This document shows positions 55,940 to 64,000 of a stretch of DNA of 64,000 bases, piece after piece; position 1 is the stretch's first letter, and each line of letters starts with the position of its first letter. The notes under the pieces are model-generated. The model had not been told where the DNA came from, searched no databases, and saw only the letters and a list, made by a program, of their open reading frames with translations. The DNA is from Alentia gelatinosa (taxonomy: Eukaryota; Annelida; Polychaeta; Phyllodocida; Polynoidae), in assembly GCA_950022655.1 (NCBI GenBank), contig OX465590.1, forward strand, positions 40,996,718 through 41,060,717, in the 5' to 3' direction. The position numbers and the translations under genes are program-made.

Positions 55940-57410
55940 CTTGTATCAATTGGTGAATAAACGCTGATAATTTAAAAAAAACGACCTCGAATGGCCATCC
56001 CTACGGGTTCAGTAAGCACGTTTTCTCTTAATATCCTGACACAGAAGTATTTACTTATGTAGGCTCCTGTGTATTTACTGTTACCTCAGCGTGACGAGGC
56101 ACTTTTACCGATGTTTTTTGTAAGCGGATACTTAGAGCACTCCAACTCCACTAGGTTCTGTTTATCTGTCTGGCTTGGTCAAAGTGAGATAAATAACGCG
56201 ATGGGTAAATATCACACCAGTGACCCCCGAAGATATCCTATCGTCGGGTCATCCGCCAAAGAGGCATCACATTTGATTCACTAATTTTAAAAATTGAATT
56301 CATGATTCATTAATCTTTAGGTGAGACGTGGCATATGTGCTTTCATTTGCAAAAACAAACAAAAAAATTCATGATTCATTTTTTTAAAGTTTCTGGTTCA
56401 TTAACCTGTGCAGGTTGTTATGCTAATGCTCAGACAACAATTTCCCATTAGTATTTGGTAAGTGCCTGGGGTGATTGATAACTTATTGGTCACTGTGCTG
56501 TTATGATAGTAATATTATTCCAGATACAGTATGTCCGAACGAGATCTTACAGAAACCTAATTGTGGCGAAACGCTACCATCAAAATTCTTTCAAATATAT
56601 GTCATCAAATGAAAGAACTATCACTGTGAAAAGGATAAAATCCCCAATATGCTAAGCATGCAATAAACCCATAACCATTCAGCATATCCTGCTGAACTCA
56701 CAAAAGGTACAAGAAATAGGAGAAAGTGCTTGAAAAATAGTAACAACATGGAAATGTTGTTTGAGGCTATTCCAAAGTAAGTTATAATCAGCTTTTTTAA
56801 AGTGACAAATTTCTTTGATTGTTTATAAGATATTTGTAAACATTGATAAGAACTGACTGAAATAAATCTCCGTTAGCGAAAAGCATAAATCATTGATGGT
56901 CTCTTTATTCCCCGCGAGTCCCCTGGTACGTTAAACCATGAACAAACAGGCAAACAACAATCAGTGTGTCCATATAGATAACCCCAGTAGTACAAATCTG
57001 GCGGTGCAAACATGACGTTAAGGATCAGAACGTGCTTTCTTCGTCCGAAAAGCTAAGCTGTCTGATCTTTTTTCTCGTTTCAAGTGTTTCCTTAGATTAA
57101 AGGTGTCCCACGTGGATGAAGTACGGGAGATAACCCCATTTCATGTTCGTCTCTGATGTGCTGTGACAGGAGTGGTACGAGCTGTGATAAAGTCTGGAAA
57201 TCATTTCTTGTAAGCTCAGGGAAATGTAATTATGCTAATACTCAAGAATATAGGGCACAGAGTGAACCATAGTTGCCAAGTCATCCGACAGAGGAGCCAT
57301 GACGTTCCATGCAACTCTAAACTCAAGTCATGTCGATACTCAAGAATATAGGGCACAGGGTGAACCATAGTTCCAAGGTTATCCGACAGGAGAGTGAGGA
57401 AGTTTTATTC
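55940..57410. other. Unassigned part of PGD intron 1
   Basis: A GTGGCGAAACGC motif near 56563 may be an eroded Penelope 3' end. CAAGAATATAGGGCACAG recurs at about 57243 and 57342, a local duplication of ~100 bp. No gene is seen. Confidence 0.35.
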
Positions 57411-57414
57411 CTAT

Positions 57415-57815
57415 ATACCCATTATTGAACTAACTAGAGTTACATACCGCTGCTGGGGGGTGCATTAAAAATAAGTTATGTGTCGAGGTTGACGTTTTCG
57501 TCCCGCTCTCATGTTTTCGTCCCGCTCTGACGTTTTCGTCCCGCTCTGATCACGTGATACAATACAGCAGCGGGACGAAACAATAGTGTTGTGGTTACTC
57601 GATAAGGGTGGCCATTTTCTTCGGAAGTGTTTCAGGTAAAGAATTAAGCATTTTTATCGATATTTGAAGGTATATAGGAATAGGGAAACCAAGTACCGGT
57701 AAGCAAAAGTCAAAGTTACTTGGTAAGGCTTGGAAAAATTAATTTTTCCAAGCCTTACCTCGTAACATTGAACTTTTGCTCACCGTAACATAGTTTCCCT
57801 CTATTGTGACCCATG
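57415..57815. mobile_element. Foldback element with AATAGGGAAACCAAG arms
   Basis: The right hairpin (57665-57812) has AATAGGGAAACCAAGTACCG facing ACATAGTTTCCCTCTATT and a perfect centre GGAAAAATTAATTTTTCC. The left part contains three GACGTTTTCGTCCCGCTCT-like repeats and a CTGCTGGGGGGTGCAT motif related to TH3. Confidence 0.5.
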
Positions 57816-58299
57816 ACGATTGTGCCAGAATAGTCAATGGGAAACTTATGTAATAATCCAAACCAAAGTAAGACTAATTGAACCAATTGGATTTTAAACC
57901 AAACAAACAAAATATATGATAACCCATTGCTATGCACACCGGGTACCTGGTGTTTTGTTTAAGGGTGTGTTCCACTGGATAGGCCAGATTTCAATTCACC
58001 AGACCTCTTCCAAACATGCTTATAGTGAGGCCCATTTGACGACAGCACCCATATGCCCACCGAAAATGCGATGGCAGCAGGCAACCAGTTAATGCTATTT
58101 TATCAACTTTTAACAGATTTTGGCCATATGTCGGTTGTATGGTCGCCATGTGCCCTGCTCCACCACCATATATCCGCCTGACAGCTGTTAACAGTTCCAT
58201 GGCCCGTACGGCACCACTCAGTATGCCCGGTGGAATACCAATTAATATTGGGGGACAAATGGCCACCCAATAACTGAATAACTATATGCCGTTTTACAG

Positions 58300-58640
58300 T
58301 TTACTATATACCCATGCCGTATTTACTGTAAATTCGCACCGTTTCGCCACATAATGTAAAATATACTGTACGGAACAGTGTTCCGTACGGGAAAATACGG
58401 AACACCTTCCCATACACGTTGACTAAGATATCAGTAGTTAGGCCAAAATGAAGTAATAATTCTTCTTAATTTCGGGTATATAGTAAATATATAACGTCCA
58501 ACCATGCTTGTACAAGCCACAAAACTCGATGATAATTTATGGTTCGTACGGAACTCGGCATAAACGCCTCGTTCCGTACGAACCGTAAATTATCATCTCG
58601 TTTTGTGGCTTGTACAGGATGGTCAGGACGTTTTATATAA
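58300..58640. mobile_element. Twin-hairpin MITE, family TH2, copy 2
   Basis: TTTACTATATACCC and GGGTATATAGTAAA bound hairpin 1, with a perfect inner stem CCGTACGG. Hairpin 2 pairs TTGTACAAGCCACAAAACTC with a facing copy and AATTTATGGTTCGTACGGAA with TTCCGTACGAACCGTAAATT, giving arms of about 50 bp. Confidence 0.7.
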
Positions 58641-59582
58641 GTACATCTCCTTTTTGGTTAGGGAATATAATACTTGAGTTGTGTAAGTGGTACTTTTCCG
58701 GTCCGTTAGAGGTATCACTAACCTTTCTCTCGCCGAAGTCTTATTGAACAAATTGGACGTTAAACTACACAAACAAACTGTCTCTCGCAGTTGGAAAAAA
58801 TGTAATACATTTGTACGTGAGTTGTGGTGAGACCAGACAAGATCAAGTTGTGGTAAGATCAGACAATTTCAAAGTCATACAATCGTGGCAGATCTGTGTT
58901 TAAATTAGGGGCGCCTTTTTGGTAAAAATTCCTGTAAGGTATTGCGAATGGGTTGACTGTTACGCTCAAGTCGAGTCCTTTAGATGCTAATGTCTTGTAT
59001 TTTAAAATTTAGAAAAAAAAGATTGCAAAACGTTACTTTTGATGTAAGTAATGGGATGATTCAGAATGCTGCTCCGACTTCAAAGATACTGCAGTAAGCT
59101 CACGGCTTAACAAATCAGAAAGTGACAAGACAAGTAGAAATTATTTATCTATGAAAGTAAACAAGATAGGAGCAAGATAAGAGTACTTCAAGGGCACTGT
59201 CTGTACTACTGAGTCGATCAACATGATTTATTTGAGTATATTTTAGGTGAGAATTAGCCAGAGATGGTAGAAAACCGCCTCCTCTGCCATCAACGGTTAG
59301 TTGGCGATAGTGTTACCGGTTAGCAGAATATACAGAGATAGGAAGGGAAAAGTGATAGACCACTGCCAAAACAGTCGACTTATCCAACGCATGATTCAGT
59401 ATACGCATGGGTCATAAGGCACATAGCTGACCCGGATTCCTCTGTTATCCGCTAGGGGTTCAAGGGAGTTGCAATATTATCCTTGAGATTTCGCCACAAC
59501 TCGGGTGGGGAGGGGGGGGGGGGGACCTCTGTGATATTGCATTGCTCAACTTTTCGGAGCCACATGGCAGGGGAGTGCCACG

Positions 59583-59922
59583 TTTGTTTGTTTGTTGGTT
59601 TGATTTAACGTCCAGTTAACCATTGCAGGTTCTCACCAGACTTTCTCAAGGTTCTTTTACACCACAAGGGTGGTGATCGAATCTATGTGATGAATTTAGG
59701 TAGAAATCTCACCCCTACACATTTACCGAGGTGAGAGTTCTTTTACTTCCCACACCACATAGACATGGTATGAGAAAGATTAGCCTTTGATATAGCAGTA
59801 AATCTACCACTGCTGGGAATGAAGGAGAAGAATGGCTGCAGTGGGACTCAAACCCACAAAGTCCTACAACCTTGGTATTACAAGTCCAGTGCTCTTTACC
59901 CATGAGCTAACTCCCCACTCCG
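59583..59922 (-). mobile_element. tRNA-Thr-like SINE (family F1), copy 3
   Basis: Same head, single 93-bp-type unit and (CAAA)n tail as 42152-42468, also in - orientation. The B box reads GGGTTTGAGTCCC. Separate short 3' tails of this type (ATTGAACAAATTGGACGTTA plus CAAA) are at 57860-57915, 58735-58785 and 60070-60115 on the + strand. Confidence 0.8.
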
Positions 59923-60339
59923 GTTGCTTTTGATATGCTTGCATGCAAGCATATCCAGTTTGCACCACGAGGAGGCGACGCGACCAAGAGGGTGAACAGA
60001 TTGGTAATTGCTGTGCCACGTGTTGGGTTTCAGATGCCAATAGCGGACTCTGTGAAGGGTAGGATAAGTAGGTCTAATTGAATAAATTGGCCGTTAAACT
60101 ACCGAAACAACCAAATAGGATAAGTGCCATGTGTTTTTAGAGCGTACTCATACACATTATATATGCGGCCTAAAGGCTAGAGTGGTCACACAGACTTCCA
60201 GCTTTCTGCAAAACCTGGGATCCCTTCACTATCTAAGTGCTGTTCACTGTGATATTGGGAAAGAAGCAGAGTGCAATGGGTGCCTGGTTTTAGTTGAACG
60301 TCTCTAGCATTCAGACAAGCTGGTAGTTCTAGGGATTCC

Positions 60340-60960
60340 CGGATGTCTCGGCCCCTTTGGCATCTCGGACCCCCTAAGGCACCTGTTTCACGGGTACGGA
60401 TTCCCAGCTCTGCTGTATTATATTATTTGTCTATTATCCACAATAAAGAACCTGACAAAACATGTGTGATAACCCTATCCCAAACCTTAACCCTAACCCT
60501 AACCCTAACCCTAACCCTAACCCTATCCCTAACCCTAACCCTATCCCAAACCTTAACCCTAACCTTAACCCTAACCTTAACCCTATCCCTAAGCCTAAGC
60601 CTAAGCCTAACCCTAACCCTATCCCTAACCCTATCCCTAACCTTATCCCTAACCCCATCCCTAACCCTATCCCTAACCCTATCCCTAACCCTAACCCAAA
60701 CCTATCCTTAATGCTAACCCTAACCTTATCCCTATCCCTAACCCTAACCCTAACCCTAACATTAACCCTATCCTTAACCCGTGAAAGCGGGAGTGTGAAA
60801 CGCGGCTGCGAGGGGGCCGAGATGACCGCACAAAAAGGGGTCCGAGATGCCGAGGGGGCCGAGATGACCGCACAAAAAGGGGTCCGAGATGCCGAGGGGC
60901 CGAGATGACCGCACAAAAAGGGGTCCGAGATGCCGAGGGGGCCGAGATGACCATGTACCG
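60340..60960. repeat. Inverted-repeat frame around an interstitial telomere tract
   Basis: Left arm (about 60345-60400) contains GGCATCTCGGACCCCCTAAG and TTTCACGGGTA. The right arm contains CCCGTGAAA (60779) and GGGGTCCGAGATGCC (from 60837). The two arms face each other. On the right the segment GGCCGAGATGACCGCACAAA is present as a 42-48-bp tandem repeat, three to four units up to about 60952. Confidence 0.65.
60474..60780. repeat. Interstitial telomeric repeat (CCCTAA)n, degenerate
   Basis: About 50 hexamers, CCCTAA with frequent CCCTAT and CCTTAA variants, C-rich on the + strand. The motif is the common animal telomere repeat. Open frames in this block (PNPNPNPN, LTLTLT, GLGLGL) are artefacts. 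Confidence 0.92.
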
Positions 60961-62735
60961 TTCTCGGTCTGTGTGTGGAGCTTCAGTAAGCATCACTCTG
61001 TGATGGAGGACGACGATATTTACACAAACCGCCGCACGCTCTGTATGAGCCATTTTACACTGGCAGACGAAAACCGCACCGATTAATTGTGTTCCTCGAA
61101 AAGGCGGCCAGTGGTGCCACCAACTGTACGTCGGTATCGAATAATCGGCAAGGGTGCAGTGTATACCTAGTTTCTCTTGTATTTTGAATGTTCTTGCCGA
61201 TTTGATCTTTATGCTGAAACCTTGAGGATCACAGATGAAATCATAGCATTTTGATTCTGTCGGTCGTTGACCAAGCACTAAACACTCTTTGATGTATAAT
61301 ATCCATGCTGAGCTTAGTCAACAGTTTATCTTAATTATCAACCACCACTCGTATCTTATTCATTCTTTTCATTACCCATCCTTTCTATAAACCTTATGTG
61401 TCTCATCTACGGAGTAACCACTTCCAAATATTATACATGTACATGAAACAGAACTTGCCTTGGCGAAATTTCAATACAACAAAATATATACACATGTATA
61501 AGATGATAATTGGACAAATGCCACAAACCAAACAAATGTCCAACTTCCTATATGGTTGACAACACTCTTTTTAAAGGTTGACCTTTCAATACAATCAGTT
61601 TCCGAATATGATGTTGAGACTGGCTTCCATCATATTCTAATTTTTTTCCAAACTAGCATCGGCCATATAGTTGTTATTGCCAAGTCTTTAATCTATCATT
61701 ATTCTAGTTTTTGCTACAGAGATATTGCCTTCTTCAGGGTAGGAATCTTAATGACCCCGTGGAGAAGACTCACCCCCCCCCCCCCCCAACACCTTATATA
61801 GCTGATAGAAATTATGAGATGTTGAAAAAAATATTATCATGATGCATCATTTTATCATTAAAAAATACCCCTGGTTGGGGCTAATGTAACCAGCGAGTAT
61901 AGAAACTGTACTCATTGGTGTATAACTCGGTTGTTGTTACTATTAGTGGGACTAGCAATATTTTGAAATAAAAATAGGTTACGAACGTGCCTTGCTGGTC
62001 TCAGAGCAGAATATAACCTATCACCCCAGTATAAAGTACCCTGCCTGCTACCAGGGTCGTGGTGCCTGGGTCTAGGTGTCAGTGTTTACTTTGTCCCAGG
62101 CTTGGGGTGGTATGCTTTACCAGCACGATGCTACCAATGAATGAGTACAGGGAGAATCTTTCTAACGTCAACAATTACATTGCTATAAATACAACGTTTC
62201 TAGAGTCAATTTGGCAAGCATTGCACGAGGAGTGACCGTACGCCAAAGTCCAACGTGACGCATGCATCTCTAACATTCACTATGTTAGAGATGAATTGTA
62301 GAAATTGGAATTGTCAATAAACAATTCAGAACAAGTTTGTAAATTTGATATCAGCTGGCTATTACATCAACCTGCGGGCAGATTAATAACATTTATTATT
62401 ACATACCTATGGCCGAATGTCTATGAAATACTACCTGCTGCTAGGGGTGCAGTATAAAAATGTAGTGAATATACGAGCGCACTGTGACCATTGGGTCAAT
62501 TGGTACATTTGATATGCCCCTATTCAAGCCTTATTTTGTATATTCTCTTCCCCCTGTGGTACTTTCTACAGTGTTATGTAAGCCCAAACCAACCTGCGGC
62601 ACCACCGCCGACTAGCGCGGTGTTCTCCGAGGTCAATGCCTTCAGACATCCGGTGTGAACTGTTAATAACGCAAATGACATGCGGCCGCATTCCGCAGGT
62701 GGCCCACCAGAGGCAGCACCTTTGGCGAAAATGCT
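60961..62735. other. Unassigned part of PGD intron 1
   Basis: No coding exon is seen. A CTGAAGAAGGCAATATCTC motif on the - strand near 61735 resembles eroded Penelope 3' ends. A TH3-like hairpin end lies at 62392-62470. Confidence 0.35.
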
Positions 62736-63174
62736 GGGGCCTGTTTAATAATCTAGGATCGTACATGAAGACCCTTTTCTGTACGCCATAAAGACCAAGG
62801 GACGATATGGGTCAACTTAATTCAACACTTATTGACGACCTTGTGGACGGATAAGACTTTATTTCACCCCTGGTATTTTTCTCGATAGACTTAATATTGG
62901 AAACTCGTACTCAAAAGGACTTCTCAAAAGGACGTAACTAGCCTACCGAGATGTAAAAAAAATAGAAACAAACAAACAAACAATCGTACTCAACGCCCAT
63001 AGAGTATTGTAGAGAAAGACTCAATGGGGGATGATGTCACCAATTTTAGCCAATTAGTTCCTTATTAGTCATATTAGTCTTAGTGAACGAAGCTAAATAT
63101 TATTAAAAGATAACCCTTGTACGTGGTACAGAAAAGGGTCTTCATGTACGAGCCTAGGTTATTCATCGGGCCCC
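62736..63174. mobile_element. MITE with GTTTAATAATCTAG ends carrying a nested insertion
   Basis: The ends match the 183-bp copy at 46851-47033, but this copy is 439 bp. The extra DNA (about 62862-63055) is a second MITE (TTTATTTCACCCCTGGTAT ... CTCAATGGGGGATGATG), itself related to 25289-25395. Inside that lies a third insertion, a SINE tail at 62915-62983. Confidence 0.65.
62915..62983 (+). mobile_element. 69-bp SINE tail with 10-bp target duplication
   Basis: TCGTACTCAA occurs at 62905-62914 and 62984-62993. The insert ends in A-rich sequence and (CAAA)n, the tail type of the F1 SINE. The related element at 25341 has the site uninterrupted. Confidence 0.75.
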
Positions 63175-63439
63175 AGGGTCGCACGTTATAGTATGTAGGC
63201 GAGGAAACTGCATAATTCACCTCAGGAGTCTTACTGCAGGTACAAGTATCACGAAGGGCGCGTCAACTTACATGAATCAGAATAATGGGATTGTTTCAAA
63301 CTCTTGAGTTGTACTTGTTAAACTATTGGGCTATTTCATTTCTAGGTAAATGTGATTCTTCATCGGCAAATATACAAGGCCATAAAAATCACAAATTGCA
63401 TGATGTTGATCGATTTTGATATATAACCATTTATTCATC

Positions 63440-63873
63440 GCTTATTCGGTCTACCAGAGTTGATTTTAGTTTCCCATGTTGTTTGTGTCTTTGTTACAGA
63501 GTTGATATTAGTTGACTGTTGTTTGTGTCTTTGTTACAGGGCAGATATTAGTTGACTGTGTTGTCTGTGTCTTTGTTACAGAGTTGATACTAGTTGACTG
63601 TATTGTTTGTGTCTTTGTTACAGAGTTGATATTAGTTGACTGTGTTGTTTGTGTCTTTGTTACAGGGCAGATATTAGTTGACTGTGTTGTTTGTGTCTTT
63701 GTTACAGGGCAGATATTAGTTGACTGTGTTGTTTGTGTCTTTGTTACAGGGCAGATATTAGTTGACTGTGTTGTTTGTGTCTTTGGTACAGACTTGATTA
63801 TTAGTTGACCATGTTGTTTGTGTCTTTGTTAGAGTGGATATTAGTTGACCATGTTATTGTGTCTTTCTCACAG
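63440..63873 (+). repeat. 42-bp tandem array of PGD exon 2 acceptor copies
   Basis: Ten acceptor positions end at 63499, 63539, 63581, 63623, 63665, 63707, 63749, 63791, 63832 and 63873. Spacing is 40-42 bp, and six of the nine intervals are exactly 42. Each unit reads TTTGTGTCTTTGTTACAG then RGYWGATATTAGTTGAC; the real site reads TGTGTCTTTCTCACAG then AGCTGATATC. So the unit includes both the acceptor and the first exon bases. Confidence 0.92.
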
Positions 63874-63949
63874 AGCTGATATCGCCCTCATCGGGCTGGC
63901 CGTGATGGGCCAAAACATCATCCTCAACATGAACGACCACGGCTTCAAG
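63874..63949 (+). CDS. PGD: PGD exon 2, 6-phosphogluconate dehydrogenase N-terminus (partial gene)
   Basis: Follows TCTTTCTCACAG and ends AAG/GTAACT. With exon 1 it encodes MASDKADIALIGLAVMGQN then IILNMNDHGFK, 30 residues. The IGLAVMGQN loop is the NADP-binding Rossmann motif of 6-phosphogluconate dehydrogenase, and NMNDHGF is invariant in the family. The enzyme oxidatively decarboxylates 6-phosphogluconate to ribulose 5-phosphate in the cytosol and yields NADPH. The rest of the gene lies past the window. Confidence 0.93.
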
Positions 63950-64000
63950 GTAACTCTCACACCTCTCCCTGCTTCTATCTAATCACCACTGACCTTCACA

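Larger units (their letters stand above)
45030..63873 (+). other. PGD: PGD intron 1 (18.8 kb)
   Basis: No coding exon is recognised inside except transposon remnants. It is packed with mobile elements listed separately, and its last 430 bp is an array of acceptor-like repeats. Confidence 0.65.

Noticed and set aside
60343..60916. PNPNPN / LTLTLT / GLGLGL frames
   Set aside because: Telomere-type hexamer repeats have no stops in several frames.
63512..63808. VDCVVCVFVTGQIL repeat protein
   Set aside because: Translation of the 42-bp acceptor array; no conservation is expected and it is out of frame with PGD.
63440..63873. CRISPR-like direct repeats
   Set aside because: The regular 42-bp period has no unique spacers and the setting is an animal intron.

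Overview
The window is animal nuclear DNA: spliced genes with GT-AG introns, vertebrate-type telomere repeats (CCCTAA/TTAGGG) inside the sequence, tRNA-derived SINEs, a Penelope-like retroelement with a GIY-YIG domain, and very many short inverted-repeat elements. Homopolymer G/C runs, minisatellites and dense foldback elements suggest a marine invertebrate (a mollusc or another lophotrochozoan, possibly a lancelet). The sequence alone does not fix the species.

Three genes can be reconstructed exon by exon. (1) PRDM2/RIZ on the + strand: seven coding exons, 16135-31224, whose joined CDS of 7845 nt stays in frame and encodes 2614 residues. It has a PR/SET domain, about nine C2H2 and three C2HC zinc fingers, a PLDLS CtBP-type motif and a Lys/Ser/Pro-rich tail. 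(2) MRPL20 (bL20m) on the - strand: five exons, 44587 down to 40185, 157 residues. (3) The start of PGD (6-phosphogluconate dehydrogenase) on the + strand: a 14-nt coding piece of exon 1 at 45016-45029 and exon 2 at 63874-63949, separated by an 18.8-kb intron; the gene runs off the right edge. MRPL20 and PGD are divergent and share a 428-bp intergenic promoter region. PRDM2 and MRPL20 converge. All three human orthologues lie on chromosome 1p36, so this looks like preserved ancient linkage.

Layout: 1-6000 is repeats (twin-hairpin elements and a 2.4-kb minisatellite interrupted by a SINE and a MITE). 6300-12600 is GC-rich with polypurine stretches, a large CCT microsatellite and a tandem duplication; it probably holds PRDM2 promoter and 5' UTR sequence. 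12600-16000 is intron with a hAT-like element, SINE pieces and a relic Penelope 3' end. 16000-31224 is PRDM2. 31225 to about 37800 is mostly repeat-poor and probably contains the long PRDM2 3' UTR. 37900-40100 is tandem repeats and one tRNA-like element. 40185-45029 is MRPL20 and the shared promoter. 45030-63873 is the repeat-filled first intron of PGD, with a Penelope-like element flanked by a 14-bp target-site duplication, an interstitial telomere tract flanked by inverted repeats, and several MITE families.

The most unusual signal is that three introns carry tandem arrays whose repeat unit is a copy of the neighbouring exon-intron junction. These are seven decoy copies of the PRDM2 exon 2 donor, an array built on the PRDM2 exon 4 acceptor, and nine decoy copies of the PGD exon 2 acceptor at a 42-bp period. 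Use of the donor decoys, or of the conserved PGD acceptor decoys, would introduce an early stop codon.
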